This document shows, piece by piece, positions 32,877-43,185 of a stretch of DNA of 64,000 nt (positions within the stretch are counted from its first letter, which is position 1; every line of letters starts with the position of its first letter). The position numbers and the translations under genes were made by a program. The notes beneath the pieces were generated by a model. The model searched no databases and was not told where the DNA came from. It saw nothing but the letters and a program-made list of their open reading frames with translations. Source of the stretch: Septoria linicola (Eukaryota; Ascomycota; Dothideomycetes; Mycosphaerellales; Mycosphaerellaceae); assembly GCA_024114885.1 (NCBI GenBank), contig CP099418.1:4464001-4528000 (forward strand), in the 5' to 3' direction.

Positions 32877-33924
32877 ATGAAGGTCCCTGTCGCGTACACG
32901 CAAGAATCTGACCTTATTGACTCGGAACGACGTAGCGCCGCTTACGTAATAGCCTCCGTGTCTTAGCAAGTAATAACACCTTTACGGTACTAATAATAGC
33001 ATAATACCTACGATAATAGCTTCTTTAATCTATTATATTATAGTATATAGTACGCGCTTTATAACGTAAATAGCTTATATTTATCTTATAGTATAAGAGC
33101 TAGGTAAGGTTAAATATTAGACCTACCTTAGGCTCGTAGGCTTAGCGTATAGTATTATAGTATATGTATATATCTAAAAAGAAGTAAGAATTAGTCTTAC
33201 GATATTCTAATACTCTTATTAGAAGAGCGCTCTATATATTACTATATATCTCTTTTATATATATATCTATTTAAAGACTATTTTAGAGACGTACTCTATA
33301 GGCGAGAGCTTTTAAAGAAAGTAAAGATAAGAATCTCTATTAATTCTATTATTATTATATTATAGAGTAAGGCTATTATATTATAACTAATATAAGTACG
33401 TAATTAGATAAGTAGATACCTATTATAAGATCGTTATTATTATTAGATATAGGTTATATAACTATATCTTCTACTTAAGTTTATTTCTTTCTTTAAATAC
33501 TACTACTACTACTATTACTAAGTACCTATAATAGCTCTTTAGTTAATTATATATTATATATAATAGTAGAGTCGCGCCTCTTATATATAATAGCTCGTAA
33601 TAGTAGCTTACTACTAATGTTTCTAGATCGTCTTAAAGTAGTATATGTATTACTAAAGAAGTATTATAGGCGCTAAGATAGAAGTAGGTTACGTGCTAGC
33701 AGATTTCCAAGAAACGCTCTCAACCAATCATTTTTGGACCCTGTTTTTGGGAGTAGGTTACGTGTTAGCAGATTTCCAAGAAACGCTCTCAACTAATCAT
33801 TTTTGGACCTTATTTTTGGGAGTGGGTCACGTGCTGGCAGATTTCCAAGGAAAGCTGCCAACCAATCATTTTTGGACCCTGTTTTTTTTCGAAGAGTAAG
33901 ATAGACCTCGTAAACTCGGTCAAT
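32877..33924. mobile_element. RIP-mutated repeat element, copy 2
   Basis: 1048 bp, nearly identical to 1235-2281 including almost every mutated core position. The differences seen by eye are few, for example tatgta for tacgta at about 33171 and agtacc for agtgcc at about 33521. The core (about 33020-33680) lacks CA almost completely, but the tail from 33683 is unmutated and keeps CpA sites. The element sits between the LPMO and MHF1 genes, inside the proposed cluster. No coding capacity is recognised. Confidence 0.75.
33683..33889. repeat. Three 69-bp tandem units, unmutated version
   Basis: Units start at 33683, 33752 and 33821, exactly 69 bp apart, each containing gatttccaag and atcatttttgga. 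Because 69 is 23 codons, one plus frame (33693-33899) reads a 23-residue repeat with LADFQETLSTNHFWTLF three times. That frame has no start context or homology I know, so the coding reading is doubtful. Confidence 0.8.
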
Positions 33925-34071
33925 GACAGCAGATGGCATCGCGAGGTGAGGAGCTGGCAGGAGGGATCAGCACGCGCCTTGGCGTGGCAAGAGACGCGTC
34001 GTTGACGCGACCTCCCACCACTTCAAACACTCCAACGTCTGCTGAACTTCACACATACCTCGCCAGCCAAC

Positions 34072-34401
34072 ATGGCGGGCAACAGCAATGCCACTCAGAA
34101 CGACGAGGATAGACTCAAAGCTGCGCTGTGGCACTCGATCGGCAAGACGATTGATGCCGTGGCCGTGGACCAACATATCAATGCCGCGCCGACTTTCATC
34201 GCTGGTGTCACTGAGATGGTGTCTGCAAGGATAAGCACTATTGCAGCAGATCTAGAAGCCTTCGCTCGCCATGCTGAGCGTACCACGATCAATGCGAACG
34301 ATGCAGTATTGCTCGCACGCCACAACGACACTTTGAGGGATGTCCTCCAACAGAAGGCCGACAACATACGGAAGCAAGACAGATCTAGTGTACGAGGATG
34401 A
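34072..34401 (+). CDS. MHF1: CENP-S / MHF1 histone-fold protein
   Basis: An intronless gene of 109 aa, the usual size. The histone fold is visible: helix LKAALWHSIGKTIDAVA, then FIAGVTEMVSARISTIAADLEAFARHAERTTINANDAVLLARHN split over helices 2 and 3. The loop before helix 3 (ERTTINANDAVLLARHN) is characteristic of CENP-S. With CENP-X it forms a DNA-binding tetramer that works with FANCM-type helicases in fork repair and at the inner kinetochore. Its stop is 75 bp from that of the converging aldo-keto reductase. It is a housekeeping gene inside the proposed cluster. Confidence 0.9.
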   Translation: MAGNSNATQNDEDRLKAALWHSIGKTIDAVAVDQHINAAPTFIAGVTEMVSARISTIAADLEAFARHAERTTINANDAVLLARHNDTLRDVLQQKADNIRKQDRSSVRG

Positions 34402-34476
34402 CTTTCGTCTTCTCTACAGCTGTATGCTCTATCTGAGTATCATATCCGATCATGACTCGTCCAGCATGACCTTCGT

Positions 34477-35619
34477 CTACTGCTTGTCTGGAAAGCCCAG
34501 GTTCACGCCAAACTCCGGGTACACAAACCTCGTCGTACCCTTCTCCTTGTGAATGGTATCCAGCGCCTTCACATCATCCGAGTCGAGCTGGACGGTCTTA
34601 AGGTTGTCTTCGATGCGCTGTGGGGTGACGGACTTTGGCAGCACGACATGTCCTCTGCTGACTTGGTACGAGATCAATATCGTGCCAGGTCCAACATTGT
34701 GCTTCTTAGCCAGCTGCTGAACGCCCTCCTCTTTGAAAAGTGGCGACCCAGTGGAGCCGAGCGGTGAGTATGCCTCGACGAGTATGCCCTTCTCTCTGCA
34801 GAACTCGGCGATATCCGATTGTGGCAGGTATGGGTGGTTCTCCTGCAGGAGAGGATTAGCGCACTATCACAGGAATGGCACAAGCAAGAGACGTACAATC
34901 TGGTTTGCAGCAGGGACAACTTCAGCCTCCTTGAGCAGTTCTTTCAGGAATGGCACAGAGTACTGGTTGGTCATCTGTCAGCATCACTCTCATGCAAACG
35001 TGGAAGCAATCGTACGTTTGAGACACCAATGGCTTTTGCTTTGCCAGTCTTCAACAGCTTCTCCATGCTCTTCCATGTCAAAACATGAGACCACTCGCGG
35101 TCGAGGTCACGGGAGCCTGAAAGAGCAAGTCAGTACGGTCCTCCATCGACTGCCAGCCGCGCTATTGTTTCTTACCATCTTCGAGCTTTGGGAACAGTGG
35201 GTGATTGCCGGAAGCATTCATAGGAACTGGCCAGTGGACAAGGTATAGGTCGACATAGTCCAGCCCAAGCTTCTTGAGGCCCTCGTCCAGGCACTTCTCT
35301 GGTTCACGGTGATATGTGCACCATAGCTTTGAAGTCACAAACACGTCCTCTCTCTTGATGCCAGAGTCAAATGCCTCTTTTAGCCCTTGTCCCACCTCAT
35401 TTTCGTTTCCGTAGACAAACGCCGCATCGATGTGTCTGTATCCTGATTTCAGAGCGTGGGAGACCGCCTTAGCCACTTGACCTGGCTCTGTAGCACAGTT
35501 GCGTTAGCATGTATTGCTAGAAGATGAGACTTTTGCTCTAGTTACTGACCTGACTGCCATGTTCCAAGCCCGACAGCCGGGATTTTTGCTCCAGTGTTAA
35601 GGGTGAAAGTGGTTGCCAT
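34477..35619 (-). CDS. Aldo-keto reductase (GCY1 / glycerol dehydrogenase-like)
   Basis: Five exons (35550-35619, 35176-35487, 35016-35116, 34897-34962, 34477-34842) give 304 aa. Introns are 53-62 bp and all have good GT..AG ends. The AKR catalytic tetrad is Asp44 and Tyr49 (HIDAAFVYGN), Lys77 (VTSKLW) and His108 (LYLVHWP). Other marks are GLGTWQS at the start, AIGVSN formed across a splice, VPAANQIENHPYLPQ, VEAYSPLG and the NADPH-binding VLPKSVTPQRIEDNL. Mammalian and fungal members reduce D-glucuronate, glyceraldehyde and similar aldehydes to alcohols in the cytosol. Given MIOX nearby, glucuronate reduction to L-gulonate is a reasonable inference. Confidence 0.9.
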
Positions 35620-36059
35620 TGTGAATTGCTGTCAATTGCTCGTGAGTAGTGTACGTTGAGGTGAAATGTAGCAAGAAGGAGAAAGAGGTGACACGCCAGA
35701 CAACTCGGCAGCCATTACATCGAGCGATTCATCCCACTGCTCCGGGTGCTCTCAACAGCACAACAGCCCACCAACCCACCAGTTGCCGATGACATCCCAT
35801 CGGCCTTTGCAGCATCCACATGACGGACCCACGAACAAGGGCGCCTCCTGTCGACATTGGGGTCCGTGACAAGACTTGAGGACCGCCGCAATATTGGGCC
35901 GGTTCTTGCCGCGGACACTCTCATGTCCTGGTCCTTGGTGTCTGTCAGAGAGCAGAAGGGGACTGGGAGACACGAGCTGAGCCAGCAGAGCAGCCGCTTT
36001 ACCCAAAACGGTCTTTCCGCCTTCCGCTCCGCTGCTCGAGGTGGTCCGACTGGTATACT
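35620..36059. other. Intergenic between aldo-keto reductase and the pseudogene
   Basis: 440 bp. It includes the reductase promoter. Any N-terminal (NAD-binding) half of the decayed dehydrogenase would be expected here, but I find no GxGxxG fold or EKP motif in any frame. Confidence 0.4.
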
Positions 36060-36626
36060 GCGGGATCTTTTGCCCTCCAGGACGTCATGGGCAAGGCCAG
36101 CCCTGCCATGCCACAACATGAATGCAGCGTGGAGTTCCAGAAGCGTCGTCAAGAGCGTCACAGCAGTCGGCATCAACGCCCGCCTCGCCGGCCTCGCACA
36201 GCACGGCGACGTGGACAACGGCATCGGTGTCGTAGAATTCTAGAATACGGCGGCAAAATCGCCTACTTCTACTCCTCCCGCATGATGGCAGCCGGCCAGC
36301 AAGACACAACCGAGATCATCGGCACGCACGGCAAAATCGTCGTCAACGGAAACCCACAGCAGAACCTCGTCGAGCTGCACGAGTCGAGCGGAATCAGAAA
36401 AGAGGTGCCGCAGACGTACTATGATCGCTTCGAGCAGGCGTTTGTGACCGAGTCGAATGAGTTTACAGAGTGCATTCTGGATGGCAAGAAGCCTCCGTTC
36501 CAGCTGGCTGGAGCCATCTCAGCTGTCAAGATTGGCGAGGCATTGCAGAGGAGCTTGAGGACGGGGAAGAAGATTGAGTACAATGATATTGGTGAGGAGA
36601 TTGTGGAGGAGAAGGCGAGATTGTAG
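36060..36626 (+). pseudogene. Decayed Gfo/Idh/MocA dehydrogenase (inositol 2-dehydrogenase type)
   Basis: The C-terminal half of an inositol 2-dehydrogenase-like protein is recognisable but broken. In one frame 36145-36238 reads VKSVTAVGIN..LAQHGDVDNGIGVVEF and then stops (TAG). The next conserved block (EYGGKIAYFYSSRMMAAGQ, TEIIGTHGKIVVNGNP, NEFTECILDGKKPP) continues in another frame to TAG 36626. About five extra bases near 36240-36246 explain the shift. Upstream, HNMNAAW looks like a worn HDID..LW catalytic block, with further frame changes before it. The NAD-binding N-terminus is missing. The intact enzyme would oxidise myo-inositol to scyllo-inosose, an alternative to MIOX. Confidence 0.75.
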
Positions 36627-36895
36627 AGAGTTGTAAAATGATAGAGAAGATACAGCGTAGATCTTAGATGAATTAGAGTGAGGATGCAGAAGCATCCCGA
36701 TCATATCAAAATCATAGAGCACGTTCCGCGTTGAAGTGTCTTGGTGTTACAAGTCCATGGGGTAATTATCAGGCTGCAGACTACATCCAAGGACAATAGC
36801 TGTGGTGTACATCTTTGAACAGTCCCGAATCCGCGTACGACTGGCACGACGAATGAGATCTTGACACGAAGAAAGCTATTCGTCGATGGAAGATT

Positions 36896-39207
36896 TTAAT
36901 CCATATCCGCCAACAAAGCGCTTTCTTCCCATCCCCACGCAGCCTTCAAATTCTCGATCGCGTGGCCCGTTGGCCAAGCATGCTTTGTATCACATTCTTG
37001 CAGGATCTCAATGAGAGCTTCTTGCTCGTTGCGCTTCGTGAACTTGTCCCCGGCCATCGTCACCGCCATGGACGCATAAGTAAAAGCCGGCGCGGTGCTA
37101 GGATTTGACCTACAGATCCCGCACAGAATCGCGACGTGGAGCCGAATCTCTTCGTCCATTGCTTTCAGAGCAGCTGCTCTCGAAGGTCCTAGTCGAGGAA
37201 TGGAAGGGTTGTATGATGATAGCAATATTCGCGCGAGGTGAAAGTGCTGGATACCAGTCGCGTACTCGTCGCTAACGTACCATATGTAAGGGAAGATTTC
37301 TTCGCCTTCTGGTTCGCGATAGAAGACAGGGGTGAAGGAGGATGGTTTACATGACCACCAGGTCTCAACTTGTGTTTCGAGGTATCTGTAGCCATCGATT
37401 GTCTGTGGTGCCTCACCGAAGCAGAATCGGAGCACATCTGCGCAAAGCACTACCATTCGACAGGACCTTTGTGGGTAGGCATTAGTGACGGTTGAGATGT
37501 CTGTCGCGCCGATTGTACTTACCAGATATGGTCCTCGGCAGCATCAAACGACCTATCGACGTTGCAGTGCTCCAGCGCAGGCAGTACCGGCCTTTGGTTC
37601 ACAAACGCGACATATACCTCTTGACGTAGGCCGACCCAAAACGCCTGCACAGCATCAAACACAAGTCAGCAAATTATGCACACACAATTGCACGATGAAA
37701 CCTCTCACCGCTTGCCTCAAGCCACCAAAGACGGCAGCACGCTCTTGTGCGGCGATGAATGCTTGCGCACCGAGTAAGTGGCTACTCTGGTCAGAGGGCG
37801 ACTGACCAGAGAGAGGAACCTCAACCTCTTCAAGATGTCTCAAGATGATGAGCGACGCAAGTAGATTCTCGTCCAGTATTGCGTCGGTACTGTCCAGTGT
37901 GGGAATCAGGTACTTGAGGGTCTCTTGATGATATCTGTTCGACACGAGTGGATCGTACGATCCGATGCGGCTCAAATGGCGTGCGGACAGTGCGAAGATC
38001 GCGTTCATGAGTGTTGGACATACTGCTGCTCGCTGAGGCACCACGGTTCGAAAGTGCTTGCGTGGGTCAGTCAGATCGAAGTTACGCGCCAATCGCTCTA
38101 CGAAATGTCGCAGCAGGATCGCTTCTTCTCGGTCTTTCAGAGGCCAACAAGGGACGTCGAGGTAGATTCTGGAGAGCGTCGCGCTCACCGTGTTCTCGGC
38201 ACCGGCAAAAGCTATATCGATACCCGACTGCGCCGTCAAGTCGTCGAGAGAGGAGCTTGCCGCCCAGCCATTCACGTTCCAGGAATTTGCAGGTGATTTG
38301 GCAACCGACATGGGGCTCTCCGACACGTTGGAGCCATGATAGGTCGTTTCAAATGTAGGCCTTCGTCTCTTCGGTTGGTATGTGGTGGTATCGGGATACT
38401 GATCCGAATATGCAAGGCTATCGGCCGGTGACTCGCGAATTTGTGAACGCTTGTCACCTCCACGGGGTGAAGCAACATTAGCACCCGGCCAGACAGGTGA
38501 AGGAGCAGCATGCGCTGCCAGATCATGTTTATCTTGAGGAGGCCTAGTCGTTTGTGTTCTGTCAAGTGGCGAAGAAGTAACTGCCGCCGCCGTGGTGTTT
38601 TGGCTTGATGTGACAGGGGCGGACTGGGTTCGTTCAAGTGGCCATTGAAATGGCGTATGGTATTGGTTATTCTCATCCGGGCTGTGGTCGTAAATGTTCA
38701 TCAGCTCCTGCGTTTCGTCCAGAAACGTCAATGTCCGCGCGGTCTTCACCCATTGCTGGTTGCCAAACAGTCAGTGACTTCCTCAAGTTGCAGTGCAAAG
38801 GAATTGTACCTGCGACTTTGAGAAGTCGCAATTCGTTTTGGTGGCACTCGAATCCTTGATGCTCGGGTTTGCGCCATGTCTGAACCGAATATTATAGCCT
38901 CTGACGCATTCGATGCCTGCTTTCGAACATCTTGCACAACTCGGTCGCTTATCATCGCACTTCAAATGTCTGTAGCCAGTCAGCTAATATGGCTGCACAG
39001 GCTTGTCACAGTCATGCACCTCAGGCGGCAGTTTTGACTGGAAGAAAAGAGGTCAGCGGTAAGTCACACAAGAAGCATGGTGGACCGCACGCACCAACCA
39101 GTCTTGGTCCTTTGTGCTTGAGCCTTGCCGGTTTCCGGCGGGTCAGCAGTGGCCGTTGATGCATTCTTTTCGGTCACCTTCTTGCTGCCAGAGGCCTCCG
39201 ATGACAT
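36896..39207 (-). CDS. Zn2Cys6 transcription factor (regulator 3), six exons
   Basis: Exons 39095-39207, 39020-39037, 38810-38969, 37709-38755, 37523-37644 and 36896-37466 give 676 aa. The zinc cluster Cys38, 41, 48, 55, 58 and 65 (CQNCRLRHLKCDD..) is assembled from the first three exons; exon 2 is only 18 nt. Next come a Ser/Pro/Thr-rich linker and a C-terminal region with YLDVPCWPLKDREEAILLRHF, FALSARHLSR and a splice-made RQAAFWVGLRQEVYVAFVNQRP, features of the Fungal_trans_2 regulators with ACUK/ARCA-like architecture. Every junction keeps frame. It flanks the right side of the proposed cluster and is 0.3 kb beyond the dehydrogenase pseudogene; a regulatory link is possible but unproven. 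Confidence 0.88.
39020..39037 (-). other. 18-nt micro-exon of regulator 3
   Basis: The exon is flanked by acceptor TTCCAG and donor GTGCATG (minus strand). It carries QNCRL plus parts of Cys38 and the following Arg, so two zinc-ligand regions depend on its inclusion. Confidence 0.7.
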
Positions 39208-39723
39208 TTCGACAGCAAGTCAAACAGTGTGGTCAACAGGCTGGCAGCGGGAGGCATGTCGGTAGTTATTGCCTGTTCGGCCTTTGAGGGCAAGTGGGCA
39301 GTCTACAGGCTTTGGCTGACTTCAGAGCTAGAAATGCGCAGGGTCTTGCCGAGTCGAGGCGTCCAAGCTGCTGCCGGGAGAGAGACGCGAAGGTAAAACA
39401 CGCCGGGGTCTTGTGGGGAAAATATCTGTGGGTGAGCGGTGGTTTATCGGACCAACGCATCGGCGCCTGAGAAAGAGTAAGCAAGGAAATAGAAGTTAAC
39501 AGCGGTCTGCACAGTTTGAGAAATGGCCTTCAGTTCATGCTACTTGCATCGGGTATATCTCTTGCAACATCTTCTCGTTTCATTCGTGCCGCCAGAGCTC
39601 TCTTGAGCTAAAGCTGTGCTTCATTGCAAGTCTTGCAAACCTCTATAATGCCTTTCTCCCGCTGCACAGTGCTCGACGCGTAGTCGCAAAATTGATTGCA
39701 CACTCTAGCATCCGAGATCAAGC
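39208..39723. other. Intergenic, 0.5 kb
   Basis: This lies between regulator 3 (upstream side) and the 3' end of the leucyl-tRNA synthetase. No gene or repeat is recognised. Confidence 0.5.
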
Positions 39724-42700
39724 TCATGCGTTCTCGAAGAAGGACGTAGGTTGGCCGGGCACAGCATTCTCGGCAGATTGTGGTAGATCAGCGCGTTCTT
39801 CACCAATCTTCACACCAGGAGTTCCCGCCACGATTTGACCCTTCTTTGTTTCGGCGTCAACGAGCACGACTTCAATGATGGCACACTTTTGCACAGTCTG
39901 CTTAAGACCTGGCACCATCTCAGCCAGGACAGAAGCTTCGTCGAACGCGAGCTTCCGCTCAAACACGGTGTTGGGATCAATGCCGCTTTCCAAATTCTTC
40001 TTCAGGTTGTTCACAAAAGGCATGGCCCGTTTGACCTCAGTTTTCGGGAGGCTCTTATTGACTGCGCCCACATCGACTTTCATGTCGGCAAAGTTGTTGC
40101 GTACAATTTCAATGATGTTATCCTGCCAGGATGGAAACTTTTGCGCAAAGAAGATAGAGAGTTTCTTGTCTTTCTTGGGGTCGTAGGAGGTCTGCTTGCC
40201 TTTTGCCATTTTCTTGAGTTGAACACCTTCTGCACCAGTGATGTTGCTTTGAGTCGTGCGTACGTACTCGCGCGCAGCTGTAAGGTTCGGTCGTTGATCT
40301 GGCACTTGAGGGAACAGAGCATTCTGCACAGTGTCTGGCTTCTTCAGGACTTCGAGCCAGATGTGCTCAGCCCAATGAGGTGCAACGACTGTGATCATCA
40401 AAGCTTGGTACTCGACGTACTTCGCGACCAGGTCTTGATGCATGCCGATGCCTGCAGCTTTAGTGGCCTCGCGATAGAAGTCGCGAGCGTTGGTAAAGTC
40501 GTAGAAGCCACTCTTGAGAGCTGCCTTGTAATCGGTCTCGATGTACCGCTGTTCGGTTTCTCTGACGAGAACATTCAGCTCGTTCTCGAACAATTCATCC
40601 CAGAAGAGTTTCTCGCCCGTTCGGACGATGGCATCGTTCGTCTTGTGCCTCTCGTTCTTGCTGACCTCAGCATATGTCTCCCCTTCTTTGAGGACGCGTG
40701 CATCGGTGATGACGTTCTCGCACCACTGTCGAAGCTCGAAGAGGCGGAGAATGTTGGCATTTGCCACGGATTCGTCAAAGTTTGCATCTTCCATTGTGTC
40801 GCCTGCATCGGCAAGAGCCACGCGCGTAGCATCAGCACCAAACTTGGCTGTAGCATCATACAAAGTGAGGAAATTGCCAGTCGATTTTGACATCTTCTCG
40901 CCGTTGAGCTGCAAGTGGCCGTTGACACGGACTGCACGTGGCCAATATTCTGGTGGGAAGAGCGCAACGTGCACGTACAGGAAGAACGTCAAGTGGTTCT
41001 GGATCAAGTCCTTACCAGACACGCGAAGGTCGAGTGGGTACCAGTATTCGAACTCGCGACGCATTCGTTGCAAGGATTCCTCAGGGATAGTACAGCCTTG
41101 GGGAATTTGCTCCGCTCTGCAGAATAGCCAGTCCCAGACGTCGTCGGTCAGCTGGTCAGGGGACACGTTAGCTGGGCCCTTCTCCCTTCCAAAGATGTCC
41201 TTATGCAACAGATGGGCGATTGTATAGTACGACATGTATATGGTAGAGTCCGATAAGCTCTCCACGAGCTGAGTCTGGTCCCAGGGCAGCTTCGTTCCCA
41301 GACCATAGCCTCTGGCGCATGCCCACTGAGCGAGCCAGAAAAGCACTTGTTCGAAAGCATTCTTGGTCTCTGTGGAGAATGTGTTAAGACCATTGCCGTC
41401 TGCGTTTTGCACGTGCTTCAGAACTGCTGGCTGCCACTCCTGGTCGCCAGACTTCTCGGGCTCGCCGTAGTTCATGAACCACTGGTCAAGGTGACCAGCC
41501 ACACAGTCATCTCCTGATCGACTAGTGACCTGTCCATCGGGTTCCGCATAGGCGAATGCGTCTCCAGCGTCAATCAGGTCTTGCCGTACCTTGGGTTTTG
41601 CATCTTCAACGCGCTCGCCAGCGTATGCGCCAACGATCATCTTGCCCTTGTAGTAACCTTCCTTGTATGCGATATCCTTCGCCTCAGCCAGCTGCTTGGC
41701 GTCCTTGGGCGAGTTGATCTTCATGGTCTCTACGAGCTTTTTCGCAATCAGGTTGCCGTAGTCTGGCGTCTCGATGACAGGCACAATCTCCTTATCGATC
41801 CACTCTTTCTTGATCTTGTAGAACTCTGCCTTCTTTTGCAAGTCCATAGTTGTGGCATAGTCGTCTGGAGAGTCTGATGGCACACTCGTGACCACGCCTG
41901 TGCCCTTGGTGGGCTTGACGGACTCCATGGGGAGGATGTAGACATCTTTGTGCACAGATAGAGGTGCGTTGACTAACGTGCCAACCACTTCTGAGCCCTT
42001 GAAATCAGCCACCTTGGGAAAAACTCCCCACTCCGGGAAAATGCTTTGGAATGCCATGTTTCTTGCGGCACGGTTCGAGATGAAGTAGTATTCTTCGCCC
42101 TTCTTGACCTCGTAGACTCCGTAGTCGACATTGGGTCCGACGAAGCAGCAGTTTTGACCATACATGGTTTCAGGTCTGAGAGTTGCCGGCACAAAATAGA
42201 CGTTGCTTCCTGCTGGTATCTTGCCCTCCAGCTTGCTCTTCGCTGACTGGGTCCACTCCTTCACGCGGAGCTTCAGAGCAGTATACTCTTGCACGCCCAC
42301 ACCTTCGCCGCTTGCTCGATCGTGGTCCATGCATGCCTGACCATCCTTGGGCGAGTAAACTGTGTATCGCTTACCGAATCGAATCTTGCCCATTTCCTTC
42401 AAACGATTGACCTGCCATCGCACGAAAGCATCGTAGTACGGATTGGCATCTGTGGTGACCATTGATCGCCGCCAATCGACCCTGGCACCCATGTTGTTCA
42501 GGTCGCGCTTCCAAAGCGGAGGGAAATATTGCAGCCAGTACTGCGGGTCTGCGAACTTGTGGATCTCTTCAACGGGGATGCCTATGGCAAGCATGATCTG
42601 GAACTGGTACTTGAGGGCCACATTGACCTTGGCGGCTGCCTTTGACTTTTTCGTGGTGAACTTGGTAACGTCCTCCTTGGTGGTCTCCTGCACTGGCGCT

Positions 42701-43185
42701 GGAGCAGCAGCCGCAGGGTCATGGTTGACCTCGTCGACGGGGCAGTTCTCAAAGTTCTGACCAAACAATTCAATCTCACGGACCAGCTTGTCGGCACAAG
42801 CCTTGATGGGCATGCCCGTGCAGTGGAAGCCCTGGGGATACAATGCTCGCTTGCCCTGCATACGAGCCCAGCCGACAGCAAACTCGAGCTTACTGGCAGT
42901 GAAAGCATGGCCAGCGTGCGGCGTGCCATTGACATAGGGGTATGCCATGGTCACCATGTACTTGGGGTGCTTCTTGCGCAGCTCGGCAGGAGCGATGGAG
43001 TGGAAGGGCACTTCTTGCAGCGATGGGGCATCCTGCTCGAAGACCTTGCTGTCCTGCCATTGCTGCTGGTACTTTTTCTCGCTGGCAATCAGAGTGTCGC
43101 GCTTGTCGGTGTTCTCAATCTTGAGGGTGCCCTTGGCCTGTTGGGCAGGATTGAGAGCGTCCTTTGTGGCCTGGACGGCTGCCAT
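39724..43185 (-). CDS. CDC60: Leucyl-tRNA synthetase, cytosolic
   Basis: An intronless gene of 1153 aa from ATG 43185 (MAAVQATKDALNP), close to the size of fungal cytosolic LeuRS. The class I signature HIGH appears as HAGH at residues 90-93 in AYPYVNGTPHAGHAF; the second signature is EKMSKSTGNFLTLYDA. Between them are the editing (CP1) domain with GTGVVTSVPSDSPDD, a classic archaeal/eukaryal LeuRS block, and LRPETMYGQNC. The C-terminus has a RNA-binding extension (SYDPKKDKKLSIFFAQKFPSW). The frame remains open 345 bases upstream of this ATG with an Arg/Ser/Leu-rich, acid-free stretch; see findings. Divergent from the 43529 gene. Confidence 0.95.
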   Translation of the reverse strand: MAAVQATKDALNPAQQAKGTLKIENTDKRDTLIASEKKYQQQWQDSKVFEQDAPSLQEVPFHSIAPAELRKKHPKYMVTMAYPYVNGTPHAGHAFTASKLEFAVGWARMQGKRALYPQGFHCTGMPIKACADKLVREIELFGQNFENCPVDEVNHDPAAAAPAPVQETTKEDVTKFTTKKSKAAAKVNVALKYQFQIMLAIGIPVEEIHKFADPQYWLQYFPPLWKRDLNNMGARVDWRRSMVTTDANPYYDAFVRWQVNRLKEMGKIRFGKRYTVYSPKDGQACMDHDRASGEGVGVQEYTALKLRVKEWTQSAKSKLEGKIPAGSNVYFVPATLRPETMYGQNCCFVGPNVDYGVYEVKKGEEYYFISNRAARNMAFQSIFPEWGVFPKVADFKGSEVVGTLVNAPLSVHKDVYILPMESVKPTKGTGVVTSVPSDSPDDYATTMDLQKKAEFYKIKKEWIDKEIVPVIETPDYGNLIAKKLVETMKINSPKDAKQLAEAKDIAYKEGYYKGKMIVGAYAGERVEDAKPKVRQDLIDAGDAFAYAEPDGQVTSRSGDDCVAGHLDQWFMNYGEPEKSGDQEWQPAVLKHVQNADGNGLNTFSTETKNAFEQVLFWLAQWACARGYGLGTKLPWDQTQLVESLSDSTIYMSYYTIAHLLHKDIFGREKGPANVSPDQLTDDVWDWLFCRAEQIPQGCTIPEESLQRMRREFEYWYPLDLRVSGKDLIQNHLTFFLYVHVALFPPEYWPRAVRVNGHLQLNGEKMSKSTGNFLTLYDATAKFGADATRVALADAGDTMEDANFDESVANANILRLFELRQWCENVITDARVLKEGETYAEVSKNERHKTNDAIVRTGEKLFWDELFENELNVLVRETEQRYIETDYKAALKSGFYDFTNARDFYREATKAAGIGMHQDLVAKYVEYQALMITVVAPHWAEHIWLEVLKKPDTVQNALFPQVPDQRPNLTAAREYVRTTQSNITGAEGVQLKKMAKGKQTSYDPKKDKKLSIFFAQKFPSWQDNIIEIVRNNFADMKVDVGAVNKSLPKTEVKRAMPFVNNLKKNLESGIDPNTVFERKLAFDEASVLAEMVPGLKQTVQKCAIIEVVLVDAETKKGQIVAGTPGVKIGEERADLPQSAENAVPGQPTSFFENA

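Noticed and set aside
39835..40890. 351-codon plus-strand frame
   Set aside because: Antisense to the LeuRS gene and without features of its own.
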